From assembly GCA_000827325.1 (NCBI GenBank), contig KN832876.1, positions 1,178,001 to 1,242,000 of the forward strand: 64,000 nucleotides of DNA, written 5' to 3'. This DNA comes from Oidiodendron maius Zn. Taxonomy: Eukaryota; Ascomycota; Leotiomycetes; Myxotrichaceae. Below the pieces are notes generated by a model. That model was given only the letters and a program-made list of their open reading frames with translations, searched no databases and was not told the origin of the DNA. Both the position numbers and the translations under genes were made by a program. Positions 43,120 to 56,200 of the stretch are shown here, one piece after another (the stretch's first letter is position 1; every line of letters begins with the position of its first letter).

Positions 43120-44877
43120 ATGGCCTCGGCTCGAACCCCACTTCTCCGGCAGGATAGCATAGCTAGCACCTCCACCACCTCCCTCTCTTCTGCTGCGCGG
43201 AAAGCTCAACAAAGACAGCGAGATATCACTCGATATGTTGCTCTGGGTTCATCCATACTCTCTTGCCTGTGCGCGGGATCTATTACTGCGTTCTCTCTCT
43301 ATGGCCACCTCTTCCAGGAGCGGTTGCACTACTCGCAGCTGCAGGTCAATACCGTGAGCATTGCGGCCGAGATTGCGCTTTACCTGCCGGTATCCTTTTT
43401 TGGATACCTGTGCGATCGCCTAGGCCCTGCGCCGCTATCCCTCATGTCCTCGATATTCTTCGGCTGTGGTTATCTGCTCGCGGCTTTTACTTATGCGAGT
43501 GGGACGAAGGATGTCTATGGGTATACGGTTGAGAGGGGATGGCCTGTGTGGGTTATGGTTGTAGCATTCGTCATAGTGGGATTTGGGACTACGTGCATGT
43601 ACCTCAGCGCCATGGCGACCTGTGCTAAGAACTTCGGAAAGGGCAAGAATAGAGGCTTGACACTAGCCCTCCCTGTTGCTGCCTTTGGATTAAGCGGCAT
43701 GTGGGTGAGCCAGGTGGGAAGCCGAATCTTATATGAGAAATATCCAGATGGGAAGAAAGGTGATGTGGACGTCTTTAAGTTCTTCCTCTTCTTGGCCATT
43801 ACACTGCTGGCGGTGGGGCTGATAGGAGCATGCCTGCTGAAGGTTGTAGATGAGGATGAGCTCATTGATGAGGCAGTGGAAGAACTTGAGCAGAGTGGAC
43901 TACTCGAGGAGAGCGAATTCTTTCGGCCTGTGAGTCACGGCAGAAATTATGGAGCTCTTGCGGATGGGATGGATGATGAAATTGCCGAGGCTCGACGACT
44001 GCTCGAGGTAAAAGCCCGTGAGGAGGAAGCACGGAAGAAAGAGTGGTTATTGAATGAGGAGACGCGGCGTTTTCTTAAAGACCATACTGTATGGTATCTC
44101 GCCGCAGGGTTCTTCTTTGTTTCCGGTATGATTCGGTTACTCTTTGGAAACGCTGAATCAAGCTGACTCTTTAAAGGTCCTGGAGAGATGTTTCTAACCA
44201 ACCTTGGTACCATCATTGGAACGTTAAACCCCCCTGCCATGGATCCTTCGCTCAATCCAACATCTGCTGCAACAAATGTCTCTATCGTCGCCATTACTTC
44301 TACCGTAGCTCGAATCTTATTCGGAACTGTGACTGATATGGTGGCTCCTGCTCCTGCAAGCCCCCACCCACAATCTGCAAGTAACTCACTTGCGTCGTTA
44401 CCACCTCGGGACCAGCGATACAGCCTTTCACGCATCAATTTCGTGCTCTTTTCAGCCCTTCTTCTCTTTTTAGGGCAGATTATCATGGCATCTGGAGTCA
44501 TTCAAAATCATGCGGAGCGATTTTGGATCGTATCAACGTTTGTAGGATCTGGCTACGGTGCGTTATTTAGCTTGTTACCTCTCATAATTACTGTTATCTG
44601 GGGAGTAGAAAATTTTGGCACGAATTGGGGCATCGTTGCAATGGTCCCTGCCGCTGGGGCGACTCTTTGGGGAATTATATATGCCAAAGTCTACCAGTGG
44701 GCTGCTAACCAGTCTTCTTATGGCTCAAAACCAATCGATGATATTATGTGCTACGGGAAAGATTGTTACGAATTTACATTCTGGGCCATGTCTCTTAGCA
44801 TTGTAATTGGCAGTGGACTATGGGTCTGGGCTTGGAGAGGACCAGATGGGTGGCATAGACGCGGAATAGCGGTGTAA
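43120..44877 (+). CDS. mch1: MFS transporter Mch1 (monocarboxylate-porter-like), two exons
   Basis: Vacuolar-type membrane protein resembling monocarboxylate porters; yeast Mch1 has no proven substrate. Exons 43120-44125 and 44177-44877 give 568 residues; the 51-bp intron has AGCTGAC as branch site and joins FFFVSG to PGEMFLTNLGTIIGTL. About twelve transmembrane helices are visible, with a large acidic cytoplasmic loop after the sixth (DEDELIDEAVEELEQSG through EEEARKKEWLLNEETRRF). The first helix carries SILSCLCAGSITAFSLYGHL, and the C-terminal half has IGTLNPPAMDPSLNPTSAAT. An extra loop DMVAPAPASPHPQSASNSLA lies before RINFVLFSALLLF. The gene looks complete. A shadow frame on the minus strand is discarded. 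Confidence 0.92.
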
Positions 44878-45058
44878 TCTTTATAGAGCATAATAAACTT
44901 ATTTTGTTCCTAGTGTGGTGGAAGTGCGGCGGGTATTGATATTCAGGTAGGCTACACTATCATAATCTAATACATACTTTATGGCCCTGATCTGTAGAGT
45001 GTACATACGGGGTTTAATAACGTAGATGCCTATATAATATAGCTGATTGGATTCTATT

Positions 45059-45919
45059 CTACAGTCTGCCCAAATCGACATTCAACTTTAACACCACAGC
45101 CCACCCCCTCTGTGACTCAAAAAGTCCCATTTCATTCTCCATTCTGAATGACACTTCCTCTGCACTGACACTCAGAGCCGCCTGATCATCCGGGCTTGCA
45201 TCTGCCACTTTGACGTCCGGGTCAATCTTCAAATCTCTCTCCTTAGCAACCGGTGGCCGCTCTATACTCGTAATGGTGCCCTTTTTCCGGAATCCGAAGA
45301 ACCCTTTATTCTGCTTTTGCATTACCTCCACGGGTGTCTTCTGTGTGCGTTTCACAAACGCCTTCCTCACAGCTGGCATCGGTTCATTATCCTCACTGCC
45401 ATCATCTCTCTTCGATGGTAACTGCTTCCATGACGGTGTCGGACTCAAATACCTCGCCAATCTCCTCGCCATCTCCTCATTCCTCCAGAACCACTCTCCG
45501 CTCTCCTTCTCCTCCTTGCTTCTTACTCTTAGGACTCGATCGTACTCCTCCGGATCCCGGAAGTCATACTCCATGGGAGTTGCCCCCTCTTGGACAGCCC
45601 CCGAAGGGACTAGGATTAGCGTCCCTCGTTGAAGGCCCGAGTTGGTGAAGCCAGAAAAGAAGATCTGTATCTCTGTTGCCAGGAGGGTTAGAATCTGCTC
45701 GTCATTATCATGAGTGAGGAGGGATCTCTGAGTCTGTGCGGAGCGGATCTGTGCTGTGAGAGCGCGGAGTTGGTCTTGGATTTGTGCGCTGTAGTATTGA
45801 GACGCAGACGACGCAGAATATGGGAATAGATTAGAGAACGACGGAGAGATAGTTTCATTGTAGGAAGGAGGTGCAGCCTCATGATCGCAGTGTGTTGGAA
45901 TGCCGCCTTCGTAATCCAT
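45059..45919 (-). CDS. conserved fungal protein of unknown function
   Basis: A 286-residue single-exon protein from the ATG at 45919 (MDYEGGIPTHCDHEAAPPSY); the open frame above it begins with TTG. The start contains the PPxY-like motif APPSYNE, a possible Rsp5/WW-domain ligand. A coiled-coil-like helix follows (SAQIQDQLRALTAQIRSAQT), then a central segment with TLILVPSGAVQEGATPMEYD and EWFWRNEEMARRLARYLSP, a basic linker KGFFGFRKKGTITSIERPP, and a closing beta-like block FRMENEMGLFESQRGWAVVL. No catalytic motif is recognised. The mix of coiled coil and PPxY motif suggests an adaptor, which is inference. It is convergent with mch1. Confidence 0.8.
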   Translation of the reverse strand: MDYEGGIPTHCDHEAAPPSYNETISPSFSNLFPYSASSASQYYSAQIQDQLRALTAQIRSAQTQRSLLTHDNDEQILTLLATEIQIFFSGFTNSGLQRGTLILVPSGAVQEGATPMEYDFRDPEEYDRVLRVRSKEEKESGEWFWRNEEMARRLARYLSPTPSWKQLPSKRDDGSEDNEPMPAVRKAFVKRTQKTPVEVMQKQNKGFFGFRKKGTITSIERPPVAKERDLKIDPDVKVADASPDDQAALSVSAEEVSFRMENEMGLFESQRGWAVVLKLNVDLGRL

Positions 45920-47423
45920 AGTGTTGCTAGAGATGAAAGCCAGCAACTTGGTTTCTCCGAAGCTCTTCCAGGGCAGCTGTCTTTGCGATTGTGGAAGTCG
46001 ATGTAACCTCCTAGTGGCTAGCAGCCCTTTGTCTCCTGGTCTGCCTTGGGAAACAGGAGGGGGGGGTTATCAAGCTAGTTTAGTACGCAGGTTGATGGGA
46101 GCTCGTAGGCAGTTGGCCCAATCTAGGAGCCTGCAGAATGAGAATATATCTCCCCTATTCGGTATTGCGCATATACTAATGTCTGCGAGACATGTGGCTC
46201 CGTTCCACTGGCTTACGAGCCGTTGTTCTTGAAACTAATTATGTTACCTGACGGACGTCTGGACTGCAGTCCTTAGGCCAAGTCTCTCTAAAACCGAGGT
46301 CATTAGAAGACTGTAGCATAAATAGTAACGTCATCAATCTGCGGGTTAAATGCCTCATCTCTTATCTGATATTTCCGGCTTGACATAATACAGGAAGCAA
46401 GGCTGATCCACCGGGTTCTAGGTGAAGTGCTAGAAATTGGCCAAGAGCTCTATGACGGGCATCTTTGAGTGATGATGCTGAGCCTCGCCCACCTGTCCTG
46501 CCTCACAAAAGTCGCCCCGATTCCACTACAATACCGTACGCATGCTGCTCCTGGAGGTCTGATTTCCACGAGGAAGGGCAAAGACAATCCCAACACGTGC
46601 GAAGGGCTGAAAACCCCTTTGATGTGGCATTGCTCCTTGTGAGGTACAAGTGGGCAGTTCGCGAGGCTTTTCAGGCTTCCGTTCGCAGTACTGCTTCGGA
46701 ACGGGGATGTTTCGCCTAGTACCTATAGCGGCAGCTCATTTCAACTGTTACCCTTAGACCGTAGGGGGCAGTGTACATGGTAACCAATAGCTGCGGTATA
46801 ATCACTCATTACGTTGAACAAACGGTAAGGTGGACCCCTCCACACCGCGTGGGTATCCCTGGCTGATGGGGGCCGCCCACAAGCCTTGGGAGACCTTGAC
46901 AGACGACACTCTAATGCGGCTATTTGTGACGATTGTCGTCTCCTTGCGCTACATCCTCCATGATATTGCCGCAGTATATCATTTAATTTGCGCGGAATCT
47001 ATTGCTGCGCTCCCGTGTGGCTCCCCTACATCCTCCAGCCCCGACAACCGACTTTCATTTCCGAGCTGGGACTCAGCGACATGTGAGCAGATTCTCTCCC
47101 TCCAGTACACTTTCGCAGTTGCCTGAACGCCCGCCTCGATTGCGAGCAACTGTATGGAATGAGGTAAAAGAGCTACTCTATTTAGTTAATGAGCTTTCTT
47201 TCGCCCTGCGGAGGCGTCTCGCCCATTTCGGGCACCGCCTTCTATCGACTATCGACCCTACCGCCTTCAACCCGTCGCTACCCACCAATATAAATCAACG
47301 CATCATGAACTTTGTTCCTCAATTACTATCACGTTGTGCTTTATTTCCTGTGTCTTGTCCTCTTCCATTCCATCTTGTCTTTCTTTCTATCTCTAATATC
47401 GACTCCACCCCAAGTTACTCAAA
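45920..47423. promoter_or_regulatory. divergent intergenic region, unknown gene / flotillin
   Basis: 1.5 kb between two divergent starts. No further gene was seen. It has an ACACGTGC motif at 46593-46600, a G run near 46065, and an upstream ATG at 47305 whose frame overlaps the flotillin start. Confidence 0.5.
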
Positions 47424-49054
47424 ATGGTTTACAGAATCGCTCATGCAGATGAATACCTCGCCATCACTGGTGTGTGGATTGACACTGTCAAAATCACCAA
47501 GAGCGCCTGGGTCTGGCCACTGCAAAGAGTATCTCCACCTTATCCACATCTCCTGGTGTTCTGCTGACAAGTTCCAGTGTCAAAGATTCAGCATCCAGCC
47601 AGAAGACTACAGTCTCAACCTCCAGGCCATGACAAGGGAAAAACTGCAATTCCTTCTGCCTGTCGTCTTCACGGTTGGACCAGATGTTAATCAACGTGGT
47701 GGAGCCCCTAGTCGCGTTCACCATAGTCAAGAGAGTTCTGAAGATCACGGCGACGCTCTCATCAAGTATGCTATGCTCCTTGCTGAAGGAGATTCCAAAA
47801 GCGGCTCAGGAAAGGCGCATATTGAGAACATTGTGAAGGGCATCATTGAGGGTGAGACCCGAGTCCTCGTCAGCGCTCTTACTATGGAGGAGATCTTTAC
47901 CGAGCGGGAAGAATTCAAGAAACGTATCTTCCGCAATATCCAGAGCGAACTTGATCAGTTCGGTCTGAAGATCTACAACGCCAACGTCAAGGAGCTACGC
48001 GATGCTCCGAACTCGAACTACTTCAACTCCCTGTCCCAAAAGGCACACGAGGGCGCTATCAACCAAGCTCGTATCGATGTTGCCGAAGCCCAACGCAGAG
48101 GTAATGTCGGAGAGGCTCAACGTGTTGGAGAGCAAAATAGAGAAATTGCAAAGATCAATGCGGAAACCGCCGTTCAGAAGACTGTGCGAGATAGTGAGAA
48201 GGCCCAGGCAGAGGCTACGCTTGCAACTCGCAAGACACAATACAACAGGGATGTCAGCATCGTCCAGATTGAAGCTAACCGCGCCACCGAAGCCCGAGAT
48301 GAAGAGCTTCGACGTGATGTCGAGGTCAAACGAGCACAGACTGAGCTGGAGAGGCTGAGAGCAAGCGATGTCGTCAAGGCCACTATTCTTAAGGAATCTA
48401 AGCAGCAGGCAGCTGACGCTAAGAACTACGAGGAACAAGCACGCTCAAATGCAGCCTTTTACTCTGAACAGAAGGCAGCAGATGCTCACGCCTACAAGAC
48501 TAGAATTCATGCAGAAGCAACATACCTTGCCGCTGCCAAACAGGCCGAGGCGGACCTTATCCGCCAGCAAAAGGAAGCTGCTGGTCTCTCCGCTATGGCA
48601 CATGCATATGCCGACATGTCGAGCGCCTTCGGTGGCCCAGCTGGTCTGATTCAGTATCTCATGATCGAGAAGGGAGTTTACACAGAACTGGCTAAGGCGA
48701 ATGCTGAGGCAGTCCGTGGTCTCAACCCGAAAATGACAATATGGAATACGGGCGCTCAGGCCGGCAGCGAAGGGAGCGGCTCTCAGGGTACCAGCATGGG
48801 AGGCATGGACAGCATCCGTAACGTAAGTCCCTATAGCCTTCCTCCTAAGCTGATTCATGCTAACTTTAGCACTGTAGGTATACCAAATGCTACCTCCCCT
48901 GATGTCAACAATTAATGATCAGACTGGAATCAGTCTCCCTGAATGGGCCTTTGGCAAACTTGCTCACCAGATTTCGGACACAGAAGTCAACGGGACTGCC
49001 GTCACCGACATGAGCCCCGCCATCAAGACGACCACGGTTGCCAAGGCCAAGTAA
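47424..49054 (+). CDS. floA: flotillin-like SPFH/band-7 protein, three exons
   Basis: Membrane-microdomain scaffold of the flotillin/reggie family on the cytoplasmic face of the plasma membrane. Exons 47424-47528, 47578-48822 and 48878-49054 give 508 residues; the introns are 49 and 55 bp. The first exon reads [20 protein letters not shown] and [13 protein letters not shown], and splicing adds [20 protein letters not shown], the SPFH core. The middle has [20 protein letters not shown] and [21 protein letters not shown] long Ala/Glu/Arg coiled coil ([20 protein letters not shown]) follows. The end has [20 protein letters not shown] and, after the last splice, [20 protein letters not shown]. 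Both introns are needed for the family ends. The segment [14 protein letters not shown] differs from relatives and may be a species insert. Confidence 0.93.
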
Positions 49055-49562
49055 ATTAGTACTTACACATCCTCCAGACGTAGTTGTGTTTCATTTGTCG
49101 CTCTGAATTCATTTTGGCAGCAAATATCCTTCATTACGCTCGTCCAGGTTTTAGAGTTGGTTGCATTGTCTATTGCACTGGTTTTCCCTGCAGGGAAATG
49201 TATTTCGTTAATCAACAGATTGGGCTCTCAGTTGTAAATACGTGTAACAACAAATTAATACCGTTTGTTTAATCTCATGAATCTGTTTGAGCGGTTGCTG
49301 AACCGTTGGAATTTGAAATATAGGTTATAAATGATAGTTTATAAACGAAAAACTATACTCTACTTCTGTTGTTGTACAGCACCGTATGAACTGGCTGACT
49401 GATTTGCCGGTGAGGCAGAATTGGGTCATACCTGTTTAGGCCTAGCACAGACAGGCCCACCTTCAAGCTGTGAGCTCCCTGTTGACTGGTGACGAGGCAG
49501 AGAGACCATGTTGTCAAGCTTTGAGGCTACTGTTGATATCATGAATACAGCAGTTGCTTGAC
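49055..49562. other. intergenic, flotillin 3' flank and vps11 promoter
   Basis: 508 bases between plus-strand genes, AT-rich near 49310-49370. No gene was seen. Confidence 0.55.
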
Positions 49563-52500
49563 ATGGCATTGAATTCGGTAAGTAACTCTAGGTAGGAGTG
49601 ACACTCACTGCGACTAATAGAACATAGTGGAAAACGTTCGATTTCTTTGAAGTCAACCTAGTCAAACCGCCAGACGACGAGACTAAGGCCTTCTTCGAGA
49701 GCAACGAGATCAGCTGTGTGTGTTCTGGATCAGAGAATGTGTTTCTGGGCAGCTACGATGGAACAGTGCGCATCCTCTCGTCGGCCTTTAAGATTGTGCG
49801 ATCCTTCCAGGCGCACGACACGGGGGCGATTACGAATATGAAGCAGGTGGAGGGCACGTCACTGCTAGTCACAATAGCTGTATGGTTCTGTATATCTGGC
49901 TGTGAGTGGCACTGATGTGGAATAGGAAGATGTAACAAATGAACCAGTGCTGAAAGTATGGGCGTTGGATAAACCCGTGAAAAACACGGGGCTTCCAACA
50001 TGTCAGTCCATGCTGAGCATTAGCAATGGTCGCAAACCATTTCCGGTACGCACATGCAAAATCTATGCGAATAAATTATTGAACTGCCCTGTTAACCCTC
50101 CTTGTTAGATATCTGCATTTACAGCCTTGGATGATCTTTCACAGCTTGCGGTGGGCTTTGCGAATGGCTCAGTTACAGTTATTCGAGGCGATTTGATACA
50201 TGACCGAGGGGCTAGACAACGTATTGTTCACGAGTCGGAGGAGCCTATAACGGGATTAGTTTTTCGTGCTGATGCAGGGCTCACAACTCTTTTTGTCGCT
50301 ACTACTGCGCGCATCTTGAAGCTTGTCATTTCAGGGCGTGGCCAGGGACAACCGGCGCGAACCTTGGAAGATGCGGGCTGTGGTGTTGGCTGCATGACAG
50401 TAGATGACAATACCGGAGATATTGTAGTTGCTCGAGATGATGCGATCTATTATTATGGTGTAGATGGACGAGGCCCATGTGTAGGTTGTGAAGGGCGGAA
50501 GAGTCTAATAGCCATCTATGGGGACTACATTGCTCTTGCTTCTCCGCCTGCGACAAGCAACTCGGCATCAAGATCAAGTGCACTTCGAAGATTTGGTGGC
50601 TCACAAGCCGACGAAATCTTCAACACTGCGACTTTCACACTGTTGGACACGGATTTAAAGTTCATCGCGCACTCGGAGTCGCTCGTTTCTGAAGTCAAGG
50701 CCTTATTTATAATATGGGGTGATCTCTTTACACTTACGCAGAATGGCAAAGTAAGTATGTTCACTTTCTGACACTGCTTTACTAATATCGGAGATAGATC
50801 TTTCGTTATCATGAGAAACCTCTGCAGCAAAGACTAGAGATATTGTACCAACGGAACCTCTTTCTTCCTGCCATAAATCTAGCACAGAAATCTGGCATGG
50901 ATGCAGCGAATCAAAATGTCATCTTCCGGAAGTATGGAGACTCGTTGTACCAGAAAGGCGAATACGACAATGCTATGCAGCAGTATCTGAAGGCAATTGA
51001 CAATACTGAACCCTCTCAGGTGATTCGAAAAGTAGGTACAGTGCGCACTGCTTGAAAATGTTTATTGACTTGCCCAGTTCCTCGACACCCAACGAATTCA
51101 CAACTTGATCGAGTATCTTGAGGAGCTGCACGAACATCATAAAGCAACAGTTGATCACACCACTTTGCTCCTGAACTGTTATGCAAAGCTCAAAGACATC
51201 GCTAAGCTTGAAAAATTCATTAAGTCTCCAGGTGATCTCAAATTTGACCTCGATACCGCCATCTCAATGTGTAGACAGGGTGGCTACTATGATCAAGCAG
51301 CATACCTAGCAACGAAGCATGATGAGCACGAACTGGTAGTCGATATATTGATCGAGGATTCCAAGAAATACGGGGAAGCGCTGCAATATATTTGGCGGTT
51401 AGAGCCTGAGACTGTAAGTGAACATACCGACCTCCCTCTCTATAATTTTATGCCGTGCGGAATCGAAGTACTGATAAACTAAGGCATACCACAATTTGAT
51501 GAAGTATGCAAGGGTATTACTGGAACACTGTCCACAAGATACTACTCAGCTCTTCGTAGACTACTTTACTGGTCACTATCAGCCGAAAGAAGATGTCATT
51601 GCCGTTGAACGCGCACCACAGCAGCAAGGCTATAGTGCCGGAGCTATTAATGCTGTCCAGTATGTATAAGTCTCATCCATCTTGTGAAGCCTAGCATATC
51701 TATAAATAAGGCTTGCGGTTACAGCAAATACAGCAGACGAGCGCCGAGTTTCCAACTCGTCTTACACGAAGTCCTGATAGATGATCATAATTTTCAACGC
51801 CGATACTAATATTTTCTATCAGGAACCTAAGAGACATCCTCCCCTTACCATACATAAATACACCAACCGTTGCAATGTCAGCGACTCCAAGTAATGCCGG
51901 AGCTCCCACCAGCGATTCTCAAGTCGCAAAGAACACATATGCAATATCCGGACCTAAATACACCCCACCCCAACCACGAACTGCCTTCTCCTCCTTTGTT
52001 GACCATCCAGATGAGTTCATCTTATTTTTAGAGGCCTGCCTGAAAGAGAAAGACCTTCGAGAACGAGACAAAGTAGATCTCTATACGACTCTCTTCGAAA
52101 TGTATTTGTATAAATCAAATGAGAAGAACAGCCATAACAAAGAAGAATGGGAGGCGAAAGCAAAGAGGTTTATCGAGGATAAAGACATCCCAATAGATAC
52201 TTCAAACGTACTGCTGTTATCTCACCTATCTGATTTCAGTGATGGGAGCATCCTCGTACGAGAACAGGCAGGATTGCGGTTCGACATCTTTCGCTCATAT
52301 ACATCCGCAAAAGACACTCGCGGGGCCATCAAAGCGCTTCGGAAATATGGCCCTGAGGAGCCGCAACTCTACCCCGCCGCACTCGCATACTTCACGTCCG
52401 ACTCCCGCATCCTAGAGGAAGCAGGTGACGAACTGGATGCGGTGCTCAAGAAGATTGACCAAGACGGCCTCATGGCGCCCTTGCAAGTCATCCAGACTCT

Positions 52501-52978
52501 GAGCACCAATTCCATTGCCACGATGGGCATGGTGAAGACCTACCTACAGCAGACCATCGAACGTGAGCGCAGTCTCATCGCCTCCAACCGGCGCCTCATC
52601 TCCTCTTACCGTGCTGAGACCCTCGACAAGCGTAAGGAGATCTCAAATCTCAGTACCAAGCCCCAGACTTTCAATGCGACGCGTTGTGCCGCCTGTGGCG
52701 GCCAGCTTACCTTACCTACCGTCCATTTCTTGTGCAAGCACAGTTATCATCAGACGCAGTGTCTGAATGTACAGATAGACACGGATGGGAATGTGGAGGG
52801 TGATTGCCCCATGTGTCGCAAGGATAATGATACGATTCGCGCGATTAGGAGAGCGCAGGATGAGACAGCTGACCGGCATGATATGTTCCTAGATGCGTTG
52901 GAGAGGAGTGATGATAAGTTTGGGACAGTTAGTGAGTTTTTCGGGCGCGGGGTCATGGATGTGCCTGTTATTGATTAG
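49563..52978 (+). CDS. vps11: vacuolar sorting protein Vps11/Pep5 (HOPS/CORVET core, RING finger), eight exons
   Basis: Core subunit of the HOPS and CORVET tethering complexes on endosomes and vacuoles. Exons are 49563-49577 (15 bp), 49628-49879, 49926-50045, 50109-50750, 50798-51031, 51078-51413, 51484-51659 and 51823-52978, giving 976 residues. Seven introns of 46-163 bp all have GT-AG ends. The start is MALNS-WKTFDFFEVNLVK. The N-terminal propeller (FLGSYDGTVRILSSAFKIVR, VGFANGSVTVIRGDL) is followed by the clathrin-repeat solenoid (YQRNLFLPAINLAQKSG, QYLKAIDNTEPSQVIRKFLD). The C-terminal RING at about residues 880-920 has CAACGG, CKHSYHQTQC and CPMCRKD. The exon 7-8 splice gives INAVQ-NLRDILPLPYINTPTV. 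Length and domain order fit the family. Confidence 0.95.
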
Positions 52979-53204
52979 GCAGCATCAAAGTGTATACTGT
53001 ATGATACCTTTGGTTCCGCATTTGGGAGCCATATTGTAATGCCTGGAATTCGAAGAATACTAGTACCATAATCCGTGAGAGTGGCCTCTTAACAAATATA
53101 CAACCCCCTGATGCCACAGTGGAAAATCCGACCAGGCCGCTTGTATGAATACCATTTCCCGTAAAATTCCAAATATGCCGCCTCCCTCGCAACTACGGGG
53201 CAAT
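52979..53204. other. short intergenic between convergent genes
   Basis: 226 bases between the stop codons of vps11 and pho81. The two 3' untranslated regions probably overlap or nearly meet. Confidence 0.6.
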
Positions 53205-56200
53205 CTAACAAGCTTGCCCATTGGTTGAGATGCTGACTTCCATTGGTTCTGACCATAAAGTCGAATCAGACGACGAAGCATCAGGTGTTTTCGCATTCTT
53301 CGTCAGTCCGTTTCGGATTTTCAGCACACTATCCACAATGACGGCGTCAATCCCTTCATTGACTTGGTGCTAAACCTTCTGTGAGCACTCATGTATACAC
53401 GGGAGATGAAGACGCCGCCATACCTGTACGTTTACTGGATCGTTGTTCAATGTGCCGTAACTGACGCAAACGAGCCCACTATCTTTAACAACCTTGACCA
53501 ATCTCGGACTATTGCAGAGGGGTTCTGCGGCACTAACAATACCCAGCAAGTTCCAGCGGCTTGCAAATCGAATGGCCTCTTGAAGACTGCTAGCTCGTAT
53601 GTCGCCTACTGGACTCGCCCCCGCATCTGTCAGGAAGAGGATGGGGATGCTTGGTTGCTTAAAGCTTAGGAGAAGGCAGATGTCAGGATTGAAACTGCTG
53701 AAAATAATCTTGCGATTTTTTCCCAAATCATAGACTTTCGTGAGGACAGTGTCTACGAAACTATTGAGCTCGACTGCATAAGTATCCATCTCATGTTCTT
53801 CAGATTCGTGAAGCATGGGATACTTCATCTCGATATTAAAGCCAACAGTATTAGGGAGCTTGATGAACATCTCTTCGAGCGTTGTGAAGGGCGCCTGGAT
53901 AAAATTTCCACGAGAGTTGCCTTTGAATCCTTTCATTTTGAAATCTCGGGTATGTTTCATCCTCTCTGCCATGTCATAATCAGGGGCATTGCCACCCAAG
54001 GAGTGAGATCGCTGGCGATCCTGACCACGAAGGACCTGCTGCGGACTGTGCCTATCTTTAGGCGGAGTGGGGGGTCGAGATGCCCGAGGAGTAGTGTCAT
54101 TAACGTGGAGAAATTGCTCTAGTGTCATGGCGTGGACTGGAGCATCAATTCCAGTTTCACTAACTAGAAAATCGTGGTAGATAACAGGGACATGATCTTT
54201 CGTTAGCTGTACGTCGAATTCGACGTAATTGGCACCAAGGTTTGCTGCTGCAATGAAGGATTGCAGTGTATTCTCTCCGAGCTGAAGAGACTTAGTGGAT
54301 GCAACGTTTTTGCCCAGGCCCCTATGCCCAATTACCATAGTCGACGACATCTCTCTCCAATATGTCTGTTTCGAAGTAATCCCCATATTAGGATGTGAAA
54401 ATGGGGTAATTATGAGAAAGTTGAAGTTCACGCATCCTAGGACCTCAAGAGTTGTGCTTAGAATCGGAACACTAACATCTCCCTGAAGGCTCATGCGCTT
54501 CACACCGATTGATGGTCTGATACTGGAAAGTATCGCAACTCCACGACCAATCCTTTGTTTTTCGTTCCCAGCATATGTCGGCACGATGTCGAAGTAAAGT
54601 TGGAGTTTTGAGGCGTCTGCAGTAGTAAAAGCAATGGGTTCAGTAGAGATATTATCCTGGACTGGAAGGTCGATCACGGCCGGTTCGCTTTGGGAACCGC
54701 TCGCAGTTACCACCACTGACAAAGCGGTATCAAGCTGAGTAGAATGGGCTTTTGTAATGGGTATTCTATCCAGCTTCACCGCCGGAACTTCCTTTCGCAT
54801 ATCCATTGAACCCAAGCTGACGAGGACCATGGTTTCATTGGTGAGGTAGCGATGACCGTATGTCTTCACTGACTCGGTCTTGCTGACCTGAGAACGAGGA
54901 GTGTCCATTGAAGATCGTCCCGAGGCAGGTGACGCTTTTCTGAGGCCGGAAGCCACCTGCAGCTTTAGATTCGAGAACTTCTGAGCCGCCTCCGCCAGTC
55001 TATCGGCAATCGAGAGATGTCCTCTAAGCGCGGCATGTTCCTTGGCTGTCCAGCCAGAAGCATCTTGCTTATTGAGATCAGAACCTGCAGAAATCAGGAG
55101 CTCAACAATGGAAAGACGACCATCAACAGCAGCGACGTGAAGAGGTGTCCAGGAGAATGTATTCTCAGTAAGTTCGACATCGGTTTTCTGATCTTTGGTG
55201 CCTTGAATCAAAATCTTTGCGCAGTCAACGTGGCCGAATCTCGCAGCAACATGAAGCGCACTCTCTCCAGTTTCATCCTGCCAATTAATGTCGACGCCTG
55301 CTTCAACGAGCAGCTTAACGATTTGAGTAAAATTGGACTTCGTGGCGAGTGCTAGAACCGCGCTAGACTTCGAGACATCTCTTATCAGACAGGTTTTGTG
55401 GTCATTCTGACCCTTCCAATTCTCTCCTGATAGAAGGGCTTTTGTAGTAAGGGGGTGGCCTCCGATGACGGCAAGATGCAGGGGTGCTAGACCTTCATTA
55501 TCTTGCCACTCCGTGGCATCTATGCCATGCTCCACGTTAAATTGACCCCAATCTTGCATGTGTTTCATGACTAGCTGACAAATGACGACGATTCCGAATT
55601 GTGCAGCATAATGCAACGGGAGGCGGCCGAATGAGTCCTTACTTATTAAGGCAGCGCGATGCTCCGCTTCTAGGTTTTCGAGAACGAATAGCAATATTTT
55701 GACATGCTCATCATCTATGGTAACCAAGGCAGACTCCTTGAGCTTGTTAGGTGTGGGACCACCAGGGGAAGCACTCGCAGGCGTTATATAATGCAAGCTG
55801 TCGTTTTCCACGAATCTGATGGCAGTGGGCTCTTCATCAAGTTGAGAAGACTTGGCACGTCCAATGGAGATAACGAGGCGGTGGATGCAATTTCGCCCAT
55901 TAATCTCATCCACCTCGTCCAAAGTTTTGACTTCTTTCAAGAGGTATTTGATAGAATGCTTCGATCTGCACGATATCGAGCGTTGCAAGAGGTTTGAATA
56001 TAGCTTCTGCATCTCCGGATCGTCCGAGTCGAGGTTTATCTCCATTAGAGTCTCCTTGAGGAGGGGCAAGTCATCACTTTGGATGGCTTTCTCCACTGTG
56101 TCAAGAAGGCCAGTAGGGAGACTGAGCATCGGCCTGGACGAAACCCGTTGCATTGAATGAGATGAGTGAATGGATGCCGCATCATCTTTTGCCTTTTCTT

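Noticed and set aside
46465-47126. Open frames upstream of flotillin
   Set aside because: Short, without motifs; read here as promoter and leader of flotillin.
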